Below, in pieces: positions 1-8,481 of a stretch of 55,902 nt of DNA (positions are counted from its first letter, which is position 1; the number at the start of each line of letters is the position of its first letter). A program made the translations under genes and the position numbers. The notes under the pieces were generated by a model. It was given only the letters and a program-made list of their open reading frames with translations, was not told where the DNA came from and searched no databases. The stretch comes from Komarekiella delphini-convector SJRDD-AB1 (GTDB lineage Bacteria > Cyanobacteriota > Cyanobacteriia > Cyanobacteriales > Nostocaceae), in NCBI RefSeq assembly GCF_014831675.1, contig NZ_VJXY01000044.1, forward strand, positions 10,805 to 66,706. Direction: 5' to 3'.

Positions 1-127
1 CATCTACATCAGTAACCTTGAGTTCCCAAGGTAATTTTTGCTGTTCAACTATTGCACGTATTGCATGATATATAGCGTAATGCGCCCCACCATACCATGC
101 GGTTACAACATTAATCTGAAACTTTTT
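1..127. repeat. Perfect direct repeat of 1451-1577 (duplicated gene start)
   Basis: Bases 1-127 are identical to 1451-1577; identity ends at 128/1578 and may extend further left of the window. The repeat covers codons of the N-terminal domain of two neighbouring glycosyltransferase genes. It marks a recent tandem duplication or gene conversion (or an assembly duplication). Confidence 0.95.
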
Positions 128-160
128 GTTGGGATGCGATCGCGATGAGAATGCTTTCAT
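1..160 (-). CDS. Glycosyltransferase N-terminus, MGDG-synthase type (partial, runs off left edge)
   Basis: An open frame starts at ATG 160-158 on the minus strand and is still open at the window edge, giving 53 codons. After about 12 unique residues it reads KKFQINVVTAWYGGAHYAIY and onward exactly as the next gene (360-1610). It is therefore the start of a third glycosyltransferase of the MGDG-synthase/MurG-like GT28 type, in tandem with its twin and last in the visible part of the gene cluster. An AAGAAG stretch lies a few bases upstream of the start as a weak ribosome site. The rest lies outside the window, so whether the gene is intact cannot be judged. Confidence 0.75.
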   Translation of the reverse strand, partial: MKAFSSRSHPNKKFQINVVTAWYGGAHYAIYHAIRAIVEQQKLPWELKVTDVD

Positions 161-359
161 TAGTCTTCTTTTCGGGGTGTTGTTTAGCAAATGTGATTTT
201 TTTAATTTATATTGGCTATTTCTTTCTCAAACAATCGCAGCGCTCGAACCACAGCGAGCTTTTAACACATGGCTTTTTATTGATGAAGAAAAGTCTCTTA
301 CTCTAAAACTAAAATTTTCTTTCCATTAATACTTGGAGTAACTCAATTTATCGCCGTCA
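161..359. other. Intergenic spacer between duplicated glycosyltransferases
   Basis: About 200 bp of AT-rich sequence between the stop of the glycosyltransferase at 360 and the start of its partial twin at 160. I see no gene, hairpin terminator or clear promoter here. The partly overlapping plus-strand open frame from 126 is judged spurious. Confidence 0.5.
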
Positions 360-1610
360 CTACCTCTGTTGGAGTAATTCTGTTGCTTTTGTTTGAGCGT
401 TAGTGGTGAGAATATTCTGCAAAATCTCAGGAATTTCAAACACGGCTTGATTATTCACAGCGGCAATATTTGTACGATATTGAGCAAAATGCTCTGGTTG
501 AAGAAACTTTTCAACTGCCTGATCAATATTCCGAAAACTGTTAATTACCAGACCAACCTTTTTCTGTTGAATCCATTCGGTGTTGTATCGTTCTTGTGGT
601 AGTGTAGCAGCATTACGTTGCACAATTACTGGTAATTTCATCGCCAGTGCCTCGCTGATGGAACCGGGGCCTGGTTTACCAATAAAAAAATCGGCAAGGT
701 GCATATAGTAAGGAATATCCTGAGTAAAGCTAGTGACAAACCTCTTTTGAGTACCTTGGCTTTCACGTAGAGCTACAGCTAGTTGTTCATTGCGTCCGCA
801 AATAAATATTAGTTGAAGTTTTTGTTGAAAACACTCTAGACGCTTGGCAATTTCTAGCATTGCCTTCGAGCCAAAACCACCAAATAATACAATCCCTGTC
901 AGACAGTTTGGATCTAAACCTAAACGTTCTCTTTCAGTCTGGCGTAGGCGTAGCCCGTCGCAGGCATCGCCTGCAATCGGTTGATAAAAACGTGGGTGAA
1001 TAATCAACCCGGAAGTTTTAATAATTCGCTCTGGTTGCACTCCTAAAGAATGAGCTTGCTCGACTGCTTTTTCAGTTGCACAGACAATATAATTTCCGGT
1101 TTCTGGTTCGATATAAAAACCAGGGGGTGAATCAGCAAAATCCACACAAACAGTTACTAAAGGCGTGTCTGGTTTGCCTTTCTGTAAGCTATCCCATAGT
1201 CCTTTGTTATACAAAGGTAATAAAGAAATCACCAGATCTGGCTGTTGCTGACGCCAATATTCTGCAAAAAATTCGACACCAGCATCGTAATTCAGTTTAA
1301 AAAGTAGTTTATCTAAAGCCAAGATTAGCGGATAAAGCCATGTCCACCCGCTTTTGAGCATCCGGTTATACAACTCGCCGCCTGTAAATCCAGTTAGCAG
1401 CTTGTAGATATCTACTATCTTTTGTTGTTGGGTGAGGCTTTCTACTAATTCATCTACATCAGTAACCTTGAGTTCCCAAGGTAATTTTTGCTGTTCAACT
1501 ATTGCACGTATTGCATGATATATAGCGTAATGCGCCCCACCATACCATGCGGTTACAACATTAATCTGAAACTTTTTTTCTGCACATAACGTTGATTGCA
1601 ATGTTTCCAT
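360..1610 (-). CDS. Glycosyltransferase, MGDG-synthase/GT28 type
   Basis: A 416-residue protein with the two-domain layout of processive and MGDG-type GT28 enzymes, which transfer a sugar from a nucleotide donor to a lipid acceptor. The N-terminal loop that is usually GAGHRSTA is WYGGAHYAIYHA here (residues 22-33), keeping the His but losing the usual Arg-Ser. The middle has VSLLPLYNK and VCVDFADSPPGF, and the C-terminal donor site has FIGKPGPGSISEALAMKLPV. It is a paralogue of the enzyme at 6392-7549, whose start keeps the canonical motif, and nearly identical at its start to the partial gene at 1-160. Lying downstream of UDP-galactopyranose mutase, it may use UDP-galactofuranose or UDP-galactose; that is inference. 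An insertion around residue 213 comes from a dispersed repeat. Confidence 0.85.
   Translation of the reverse strand: METLQSTLCAEKKFQINVVTAWYGGAHYAIYHAIRAIVEQQKLPWELKVTDVDELVESLTQQQKIVDIYKLLTGFTGGELYNRMLKSGWTWLYPLILALDKLLFKLNYDAGVEFFAEYWRQQQPDLVISLLPLYNKGLWDSLQKGKPDTPLVTVCVDFADSPPGFYIEPETGNYIVCATEKAVEQAHSLGVQPERIIKTSGLIIHPRFYQPIAGDACDGLRLRQTERERLGLDPNCLTGIVLFGGFGSKAMLEIAKRLECFQQKLQLIFICGRNEQLAVALRESQGTQKRFVTSFTQDIPYYMHLADFFIGKPGPGSISEALAMKLPVIVQRNAATLPQERYNTEWIQQKKVGLVINSFRNIDQAVEKFLQPEHFAQYRTNIAAVNNQAVFEIPEILQNILTTNAQTKATELLQQR
941..974. repeat. Dispersed GC-rich repeat inserted in frame in a glycosyltransferase gene
   Basis: The segment contains GGCGTAGGCGTAGCCC followed by the hairpin GCAGGC-ATC-GCCTGC (960-974), the type of dispersed repeat seen in intergenic sites elsewhere in this window (24707-24733, 19810-19845, 41330-41640). 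Here it codes for about DACDGLRLR in the glycosyltransferase. The paralogue at 6392-7549 has only two residues at the matching place (SGVVRQIERQRLG). Confidence 0.65.
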
Positions 1611-1640
1611 ATATACAAATAATTTCCTCTAAAAATTGGA

Positions 1641-2558
1641 TTACATACTTTTGCGGAACATGATAGCCATCCCCGAATGGAAACTGAGCCAATAGCCGAA
1701 AATAGCGTAAAAGAGGAACTTAAAAGAGGTCAAAGCTTTTCCGAGTTTGAGTGGCTCAAAAACAGTGTCCACTGAGCCGTCGAAAAGGCTTACATACGTG
1801 CTCATAGCTCGACCATTGAAGCCAAACAAGGGTGTATCGTCAAATCTCCGATCAAAGAAATCTACAGGCTCCCATCCCTGACAACGCCCTAAATATTCAA
1901 GGGATTCACGTGTGTATATATGAAGGTGGTAGGGGACATGAACAAAGTTATAATCATCGGGTAAGTCGGGCCGATTGAGGTTGAGATTAGCGGCATCGGG
2001 TGTACCGATTAAAATATAACCACCAGGGGAAAGCAGGCTGTTTAATTTGCTTAATAAAACATGAGGATCTTCAACATGTTCGATGACATCTTGGCTCAAG
2101 ATGTAATCAAATGACCCGCGCTGTAGGGTTGTAGGATCACCAAAGCCGTCCTCTGGCGCGTAAGGATCATAACCGTAGGAATTGGCAAAGCCGCGTTGTC
2201 GTAGATATTGTACAAACAAACCGTTAGCACCACACCCATAATCAAGCAATGAGTGAGTTTTGGAAAACCCATGCTTTGTCAACTGACGGCATAAGTTGCC
2301 ATAGATAATTTGATATATCCATGTCAATTTAGCTTCAAAAAGAGGGAATTTTGCGTAGTAATGATCTAGATCAACGATATCTAGACAATGAATCGTTTGG
2401 CAATCAGGACATCGCCACACCTTGAACTTTTCGTCTATAAAGGCTCTGACATTACAAGGGAATGTAGCAAATGCAGATTCATCATTTAAATCAACGCGAT
2501 AATGGCAAATCGTACACTCAAGGCGTTGCGTTATTGTGGTGGCTTGTTTGTGCTTCAT
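1641..2558 (-). CDS. Zinc-ribbon class I SAM-dependent methyltransferase
   Basis: A 305-residue protein. The N-terminus carries a CxxC...CxxC zinc ribbon (Cys15, Cys18, Cys50, Cys53), followed by a Rossmann methyltransferase fold with motif I LLDYGCGANG (104-113), VIEHVEDP and LSPGGYILIGTPD. Families with this arrangement include sugar C-methyltransferases and methyltransferases of lipid or polyketide clusters. The gene starts 5 bp after the end of UDP-galactopyranose mutase and ends 30 bp before the glycosyltransferase, so it is in the same transcription unit. The likely role is O- or C-methylation of the sugar or aglycone of the cluster product. The substrate cannot be read from sequence. 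Confidence 0.8.
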   Translation of the reverse strand: MKHKQATTITQRLECTICHYRVDLNDESAFATFPCNVRAFIDEKFKVWRCPDCQTIHCLDIVDLDHYYAKFPLFEAKLTWIYQIIYGNLCRQLTKHGFSKTHSLLDYGCGANGLFVQYLRQRGFANSYGYDPYAPEDGFGDPTTLQRGSFDYILSQDVIEHVEDPHVLLSKLNSLLSPGGYILIGTPDAANLNLNRPDLPDDYNFVHVPYHLHIYTRESLEYLGRCQGWEPVDFFDRRFDDTPLFGFNGRAMSTYVSLFDGSVDTVFEPLKLGKALTSFKFLFYAIFGYWLSFHSGMAIMFRKSM

Positions 2559-2563
2559 TACTT

Positions 2564-3694
2564 TTATGAGATTGAATTTGCTATGTCTTTCTCAAACAAA
2601 CCCAGCGCTCTTGCTACTGCATGATCCATGTCGTAGTATTTATAATCTCCAAGCCGCCCTGCAAATAGTACAGTTCCGTTGAGTTTCTCTACTTCTTTGA
2701 GGTATAAGCTCAGGCGATCGCGATTATCTTCATTGAGAATAGGATAATATGGATCGTTTTTTCCTGGAACATAAGCTTGAGGATATTCCATCACCAAAGT
2801 GGTTTTAGAAGAAGTTTGTCCTGACAAATACTTCTGCTCAGTGATCCGGGTAATATCGTAGTCGTTGGGGTAATTAACTGTACCAACTTCTTGATATGAT
2901 TCCTGATCTAAAGTTTCAAACTGAAAGCGCAAGCTACGATACGGCAATTCTCCATACATATAATCAAAGAAAGTATCAATTGAACCAGTACAAAGTATCC
3001 GATTAAACTTAACGTCGTTGATAATCTCGCGGTAGTCTGTGTTTAACAATACTTTAATATTTGAATGAGCCAACATCCGACGGAACATTTCTGTATAACC
3101 AAGCTTGGGCATAGCTTGGTAGGGGTCTTGAAAGTAACGGTTATCCCGACTAATGTAAACTGGAACACGTCCTGTAACACCGCGATCGAGTTCTTCTGGT
3201 TTTACTCCCCATTGCTTCATGGTGTAGCGGAGAAAGACATTTTCATAAATGTAATCAGCTAGAAAGGTTAGTTCCCCGCTAGTACTCTCACGCAGTTTCA
3301 AAATAGGTACTTTAACACCAAAACCAAAGTTTTCTAAAAGTAAATTTTCCAGCTTCTCTGCATATTTTGGTGGAAAAAGAGCATAGAGAGAATTTAAATT
3401 AAAAGGAATAGGGACTTTCTTGCCTTCCACTACCCCAAGCACATGATGATAGTAGTGTCTCCATTCTGTAAATTCAGACAGATAATCCCAGACTTTTTTT
3501 GACTTAGTATGAAAGATATGCGGCCCATATTTATGAACTAAGATGCCATGCTCGTTGTAGTAATCGTAAGCGTTTCCGCCAATGTGATCTCGTTGTTCGA
3601 CAATTAGCACTCTTTGCCCTAGCTGAGTCGCTATTCGTTCAGCCATTACACACGCTGAGTATCCCGCCCCTATGATCAGCCAATCAAATATCAT
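2564..3694 (-). CDS. glf: UDP-galactopyranose mutase
   Basis: Flavoenzyme that interconverts UDP-galactopyranose and UDP-galactofuranose. At 376 residues it has the usual length. Visible family marks: N-terminal FAD-binding GAGYSA (9-14), HIGGNAYDYYNEHGILVHKYGPH, FLRYTMKQWG, and DTFFDYMYGELPYRSLRF, the segment that contacts the substrate in known mutases. The C-terminal AGRLGDYKYYDMD is also typical. It stands between a GMC oxidoreductase and a methyltransferase in a cluster with three glycosyltransferases, so it probably supplies UDP-Galf for decoration of the cluster product. A surface-polysaccharide role would be the alternative, but no other polysaccharide genes are near. Confidence 0.95.
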   Translation of the reverse strand: MIFDWLIIGAGYSACVMAERIATQLGQRVLIVEQRDHIGGNAYDYYNEHGILVHKYGPHIFHTKSKKVWDYLSEFTEWRHYYHHVLGVVEGKKVPIPFNLNSLYALFPPKYAEKLENLLLENFGFGVKVPILKLRESTSGELTFLADYIYENVFLRYTMKQWGVKPEELDRGVTGRVPVYISRDNRYFQDPYQAMPKLGYTEMFRRMLAHSNIKVLLNTDYREIINDVKFNRILCTGSIDTFFDYMYGELPYRSLRFQFETLDQESYQEVGTVNYPNDYDITRITEQKYLSGQTSSKTTLVMEYPQAYVPGKNDPYYPILNEDNRDRLSLYLKEVEKLNGTVLFAGRLGDYKYYDMDHAVARALGLFEKDIANSIS

Positions 3695-3853
3695 TTATTT
3701 AACTCCAATTATTTTTTCGACAGCATCAATATTTTTGAACCTTAAATTTGGCAATATTACTGTTTAAAGTTTTGGATTTTAACGATTTCAAAAAGGTAGT
3801 TACCTTATTAGATGCCCATACATTAGCCCATCCAAATTGGCTCGATGAATTAA
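3695..3853. other. Intergenic spacer inside biosynthetic cluster
   Basis: About 160 bp between the GMC oxidoreductase stop and the glf start. AT-rich, with no recognisable gene or strong terminator. It is one of the longer spacers in the cluster and could hold an internal promoter. Confidence 0.4.
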
Positions 3854-5392
3854 TTATCTAAGTCTTTCAAGTAGATGCTCTCCTACCCGCAAAGCGTTCG
3901 CCATAATTGTTAGCGTCGGGTTCAAAGCAGCACTAGACGGGAAAAAGCTCCCATCAACAACGTAAAGATTATCAACATCGTGGGTGCGGCAATTTATATC
4001 AAGTACAGAAGTTTTAGAGTCTTCACCAAAAAGACAAGTACCACATTGATGCCCAACGTCTTTCAAGGACATCTTTGTCGTAATGTAAAGTGAGGATAAG
4101 CCAATTTTTTTATCTGACTCGATAGACTTTAAAACATGCTTCCAGCGTTTGATTAAACGATTAAATGCTTCTTCATTGTTATTTGTGTAGTCGAGAAAAA
4201 TCTTCTGATCTTTAACACGTACACGATTGTTGAGATCTGGCAAGTCTTCAGTCATCAAGAACCAACCAAGAGCACGATTTGTCACTGCCTCATATATTGC
4301 GCTGGGTAAAGGTGGGCCATTAATGGCAGCTCTCTCTTTAGAGATATTGCCAAGGGATTGCACGTGTCCCATTGGGTAATCAAAATCTTTTTCTCCCCAA
4401 TAAAAATCATTAATAGCAAGCGTTTTAGGATAAATTATAGGATTAGGTTTAATATTCAAAACTACGATCGCCCCGATCTTATGCGCCATATAATTGCGTC
4501 CAACAAGATTAGAACTATTTGCTAATCCGTCTGGATGTTGGTCATTGGCCGATTTGAGCAACAATACTGCTGAGTTGATTGCCCCACAAGCGACAACAAC
4601 TATATTCCCCGAAAATGTCTGGCAGTTGCCTGCAATTTCTGCTTCTACTTTCGTAACCTCCCGACCCGACGCACTGGTATGTAAGCGCAATACTTTGGCT
4701 TCGGTGAGCAAAGTCAGATTGGGATAAACCATTACTGGACGTACACCGTTAACGTCAGCGTCAGCTTTGGCATTGATTAAACATGGGAAGCCATCGCAAG
4801 TATCGCAACGAATACAAGCACTTAAAAACCGATTGACTTCATTGAGCTTGATGCCAAGGGGCTGGTAAGAAGGATGAAAGCCTTTATCCTTAAGAGCATA
4901 GTTGATTTGTTGAATGTATGGCTCGTGGCTGATTGGTGGAAAGGGATAGTCTTCATTGCTTGGCGGTTCAGTTGGGTCAAAACCGCGCTGACCATGTACT
5001 TCGTAAAGTCTTTCAGCCTGAGTGTAGTAAGGAGCAAAGTCTTGGTACTTTAAGGGCCATTCTGGTGAAATACCATCTTTATGAATGACTTTTTCAAAGT
5101 CCCGTTCGCGGAATCTATATAGGGCGCTACCGTAAAATTTGGTGTTACCACCAACGAAATAATGTGTAAGTGGATGTATTACTTTGCCTCTTTTGTCGTA
5201 CCACACTTCAGAAGTTCGATAGCGGTCTTTTTGAATAACTTCTTTAGAATCCCAATTAGCTTTTTCTTTAAGAAGAAAAGTACCTCGTTCTAAAACCAGA
5301 ATTTTTTTTCCACTTGGTGCTAGGACATTTGCTAGAGTTCCACCACCTGCACCCGTACCAATAATGATGACATCGTAATGCTCTGTAACCAT
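3854..5392 (-). CDS. GMC-family FAD-dependent oxidoreductase
   Basis: A 512-residue flavoprotein of the glucose-methanol-choline family. It begins with the ADP-binding motif IIIGTGAGGG (GxGxxG at 12-17) and ends with the GMC C-terminal domain: GHQCGTC (447-453) and VVDGSFFPSSAALNPTLTIMA. His448 and Asn491 are candidates for the conserved catalytic pair. A Cys cluster, CIRCDTCDGFPC, lies in the middle, as seen in cyanobacterial and fungal long-chain-alcohol-oxidase-like members. The likely reaction is oxidation of a primary or secondary alcohol of a lipid or sugar to a carbonyl. In the cluster it follows two SDR enzymes, so oxidation and reduction at a hydroxyl of the acyl chain are both possible. 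Confidence 0.88.
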   Translation of the reverse strand: MVTEHYDVIIIGTGAGGGTLANVLAPSGKKILVLERGTFLLKEKANWDSKEVIQKDRYRTSEVWYDKRGKVIHPLTHYFVGGNTKFYGSALYRFRERDFEKVIHKDGISPEWPLKYQDFAPYYTQAERLYEVHGQRGFDPTEPPSNEDYPFPPISHEPYIQQINYALKDKGFHPSYQPLGIKLNEVNRFLSACIRCDTCDGFPCLINAKADADVNGVRPVMVYPNLTLLTEAKVLRLHTSASGREVTKVEAEIAGNCQTFSGNIVVVACGAINSAVLLLKSANDQHPDGLANSSNLVGRNYMAHKIGAIVVLNIKPNPIIYPKTLAINDFYWGEKDFDYPMGHVQSLGNISKERAAINGPPLPSAIYEAVTNRALGWFLMTEDLPDLNNRVRVKDQKIFLDYTNNNEEAFNRLIKRWKHVLKSIESDKKIGLSSLYITTKMSLKDVGHQCGTCLFGEDSKTSVLDINCRTHDVDNLYVVDGSFFPSSAALNPTLTIMANALRVGEHLLERLR

Positions 5393-5449
5393 TTTTGCTG
5401 CGTTTTCAAATAAGTTGCGTATTAACTAAGTAAGAAGCTTGGACGCAAT

Positions 5450-6283
5450 TTAGTTGTAGACAAGATTCCCCGCTTGCATTTGCTTTTCTGCACAACTTTG
5501 GTTCAACTCCACCACACCAAATCGCTGAAAAACCATATCGCCAAATTGTGGTGAAAGTTGTGAAATCGCAAATAAGATTTTGGAAGCAGTTCCATCTAGT
5601 ATTACTTCCTTTTGGTTTTGCTTAATAGATTGAAGTACTGCGTCTGCCACTTCTGTTGGTTGAGCAACGTGACCTGCACTGGGCGCTGTGATATCAAGAG
5701 CATGATACATTCCGGCATCGGTACATCCAGGACAAACTATCGAAACCCCGACATTAGTATTGGCTAATTCCTGCTGTATTGCATCCGACCACATTATTAA
5801 ACCAGCTTTACTGGCTGAATAGATGCTGTTATAAGGCGCTCCCTTTTTGCCTGCCGAAGAGGCAATATTGACAATATGACCGCTATTGCGCTCTAGCATG
5901 GTCGGTAGTAGCAAACGAGTTAACTCCATCGGTGCTAGAAGATTGGTCGTCAATATAGATTGAAAATCTTCTAAGGTGTAGTTCTGGAAAGGTCGGTATT
6001 TTTCTATTGCAGCATTATTAATCAAAATATCGATTGGGCCTGCAAGTTGATGAATCTGCTGCGCTAGAACTGATAATTTTTCCAATTTGCTGAGATCAAA
6101 TGGAACACTTATTCCTTTACCTCCCGCAGCTTCGACTTCAGCACATATTTTATCTAGACCTTTGGGAGAACGAGAAACGCTAACTACAGTAGCCTGTTCT
6201 TTTGCTAGAGCACGAGCAATAAATGCTCCAATTCCACCGGATGCACCAGTCAAAACAACTGTTTTACCTGCTATATTTTTCAT
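5450..6283 (-). CDS. Short-chain dehydrogenase/reductase (paralogue 1)
   Basis: A 277-residue classical SDR. It has the NAD(P)-binding TGASGGIG, LINNAA, and the catalytic Ser with YSASK (Tyr-x3-Lys). I chose ATG 6283-6281 (MKNIAGKT) rather than the upstream frame extension to 6340 because a strong AAGGAGAAAG ribosome site lies just before it and the paralogue at 7606-8472 starts at the same point (MTTIAGKT). The two SDRs are clearly duplicates and flank a glycosyltransferase. The likely role is reduction of a ketone or oxidation of a hydroxyl in the acyl chain of the product. The C-terminus has SQLSPQFGDMVFQRFGVVELN, a hydrophobic tail also found in the twin. Confidence 0.88.
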   Translation of the reverse strand: MKNIAGKTVVLTGASGGIGAFIARALAKEQATVVSVSRSPKGLDKICAEVEAAGGKGISVPFDLSKLEKLSVLAQQIHQLAGPIDILINNAAIEKYRPFQNYTLEDFQSILTTNLLAPMELTRLLLPTMLERNSGHIVNIASSAGKKGAPYNSIYSASKAGLIMWSDAIQQELANTNVGVSIVCPGCTDAGMYHALDITAPSAGHVAQPTEVADAVLQSIKQNQKEVILDGTASKILFAISQLSPQFGDMVFQRFGVVELNQSCAEKQMQAGNLVYN

Positions 6284-6391
6284 CTTTCTCCTTGATTTAA
6301 TATGAAAATTAGAATGCGATCGCTTTTTAAATTCCTCCAAAATATTTCTAAAAATTTGTACGATAAAATTTGGGATATACTCGACCCATCT

Positions 6392-7549
6392 TCAAACTGT
6401 AAGTGGTTTTTGAGCAGCTTTTAAGTTGGAATTTTTGAGTATTATTTCCAAATTTTCGACAACTTCAAATACAGCCCGATTGTTGTAAGCTTTGACATTA
6501 GTTTGATAGCGAGCAAAGTTTTCTGGCTGGATGAGTTCTGTGACAGATTTGTTAATATCACGAAAATTATTAACTACAATACCGAACCCGTTATCTGCGA
6601 GCCAGTCAGCGCTAGCCCGTTCTTGAAATAGTGTCGTGGTATTATTGCATTCTGTAATTACTGGTAGATTCATCGCTATAGCTTCGCTGACTCCGACACT
6701 ACCCGGTTTGCCAATGAAAAAATCAGACAAATGCATGTAGTAGGGAATTTGATTTGTAAAACCTTCAACAAATCTCGGTAAACGACTTTGACTATTTCGC
6801 AAATCTCTGGCTAGTTCTTCATTGCGTCCGCAGATAAATATGAGTTGCAGATTTAGTGATGACTGCTCCAAATGCTGGGCAATTTCGAGCATTTCTTTTG
6901 AGCCATGACTGCCAAATATAACTAAGCCAGTGGGTAAATCTGGCTTTAGTCCCAAACGTTGTCTTTCAATTTGGCGGACTACGCCACTCACAGGCTCATA
7001 AAATCGAGGATGAATTACTATACCTGAAGTCCGAAAAATTCTTTCATCTGGATAATCGCAAGATTGCGCCTGCTTAACTGTTTGTTGGGAAGGACAGATG
7101 AGAAATTGCTTTTGGGCTTCTATCCAGAAGTTAGGAGGACAATCAGCAAAATCCGTGATTGAAGTAACAAAGGGAATGCCTGGTAGTTCCGCCTGTAAGC
7201 TTTCGTAAAGCACTCGGTTTACTAGTGGAAGCAATGAAACCACTAAATCGGGTTGATGCTCGCGCCAATATTTTCTTAAAAGGTTTCGCCAAGCAGAATG
7301 ACGGAAGCGAATTTGTAACTTGAACAAAGGAACTGACAAGGGATCGTTAATAATTTTTGCCCACTTTTTTTTCAGTACAAAATTGTTATATATGTACTGG
7401 GGCTGAGTTGTTCCAAATATTTCTTTAAAAACTTCGACTACTTGAACTTCCCAAGGTAAGTTTCGCTTTTTAATAACTTCTATTAAAGCATTGGCAGTGC
7501 TCCGATGGCCTGCGCCCATATCGTAGATCATGAAATATACTTTTTTCAT
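6392..7549 (-). CDS. Glycosyltransferase, MGDG-synthase/GT28 type
   Basis: A 385-residue protein that begins with the canonical MGDG-synthase N-domain motif YDMGAGHRSTANAL (9-22), used in this family for lipid acceptor and membrane contact. The C-terminal nucleotide-sugar site includes IFGSHGSKEM, FICGRNEEL and GKPGSVGVSEAIAMNLPV. It is a paralogue of the genes at 360-1610 and 1-160 but less similar to them than they are to each other at the start. It sits between the two SDR genes with short gaps (57 and about 108 bp). The role is inferred to be glycosylation of the lipid-like product, with this copy perhaps adding the first sugar. Confidence 0.85.
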   Translation of the reverse strand: MKKVYFMIYDMGAGHRSTANALIEVIKKRNLPWEVQVVEVFKEIFGTTQPQYIYNNFVLKKKWAKIINDPLSVPLFKLQIRFRHSAWRNLLRKYWREHQPDLVVSLLPLVNRVLYESLQAELPGIPFVTSITDFADCPPNFWIEAQKQFLICPSQQTVKQAQSCDYPDERIFRTSGIVIHPRFYEPVSGVVRQIERQRLGLKPDLPTGLVIFGSHGSKEMLEIAQHLEQSSLNLQLIFICGRNEELARDLRNSQSRLPRFVEGFTNQIPYYMHLSDFFIGKPGSVGVSEAIAMNLPVITECNNTTTLFQERASADWLADNGFGIVVNNFRDINKSVTELIQPENFARYQTNVKAYNNRAVFEVVENLEIILKNSNLKAAQKPLTV

Positions 7550-7605
7550 CTAATTTCATCTCCTCTATTTCTACCTGGTAATTGTTTTTTATTCTGAATA
7601 CTTAT

Positions 7606-8472
7606 TTATTTAACTAAACTCGATTTTTTCCGAGAATTTTCGGCGCGGATCTGATTTTCTATCCGCATTTTATTTAGCTTCGGTATGCCAATCCACTGAT
7701 TAACTACATCTCCAAATCGAGGAAAAAATTGTTCAACTGCAAATAACAGCTTTGTCAGATTTTCTGTAATGGGATTGCCATTAACCATTACTTCTGCTTG
7801 ATTTTGCTCTATTGCTCTGACTACTGCTCTCGCCACATCTGCTGGTGTAGACACACCTCCAACACTTGGTACAGGGACGCCAGTATCAGCGAGCATTCCC
7901 TGTTGAGAAACATATCCTGGACAGATTGAGGAAATTCTTACGCCAGTACCAGCTAACTCTTGTCTAACAGCATCAGACCACATGAGTAAACCAGCTTTAC
8001 TTGCAGAATAAATACTGTCGTAAGGATGTCCCTTTTTGCTAGCTAGAGAGGACATATTAACAATATGACCGCTAGTCTGATTTAACATGCTCGGTAATAC
8101 CAAGCGAGTTAACTCCATAGCAGCAAGTAAATTAACTAACAAAACTGACTGAAGATCTGCAAGGGAATAATCTGGGAAGGCTCGATAGATTTCTATGCCA
8201 GCATTGTTAACTAAAATGTCAACCGAACCGGTAAGCCGCTCAATTTTTTGTAGCAAGATTGGGAGTTCTTCCACATTGCTAATATCAAAGCAAATACCTA
8301 TGGCTTTACCGCCTAAAGCATCAACTTCCGCACATATTTTATCTAGCCCCTCTTGCGATCGCGAAATGCCAATTATGGTTGCTTGTTTTTTCGCCAGCGC
8401 ACGAGCAATAAATACACCGATACCCCGTGAAGCTCCCGTTAAAACTACTGTCTTACCTGCTATGGTTGTCAT
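7606..8472 (-). CDS. Short-chain dehydrogenase/reductase (paralogue 2)
   Basis: A 288-residue classical SDR with TGASRGIG at the cofactor site, LVNNAG and YSASK. The start at 8472 comes 9 bp after the stop of the preceding 621-residue protein, which implies co-transcription and perhaps translational coupling. It is the paralogue of 5450-6283 and shares its C-terminal FGDVVNQWIGIPKLN tail. The RGIG motif (against GGIG in the twin) may reflect a different cofactor preference. The pair probably acts on oxygenated carbons of the ACP-derived chain. Confidence 0.88.
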   Translation of the reverse strand: MTTIAGKTVVLTGASRGIGVFIARALAKKQATIIGISRSQEGLDKICAEVDALGGKAIGICFDISNVEELPILLQKIERLTGSVDILVNNAGIEIYRAFPDYSLADLQSVLLVNLLAAMELTRLVLPSMLNQTSGHIVNMSSLASKKGHPYDSIYSASKAGLLMWSDAVRQELAGTGVRISSICPGYVSQQGMLADTGVPVPSVGGVSTPADVARAVVRAIEQNQAEVMVNGNPITENLTKLLFAVEQFFPRFGDVVNQWIGIPKLNKMRIENQIRAENSRKKSSLVK

Positions 8473-8481
8473 ATTCAGTTA

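Noticed and set aside
126-329. 67-codon plus-strand frame at the left edge
   Set aside because: Antisense to the start of the partial glycosyltransferase and in AT-rich spacer; no ribosome site.
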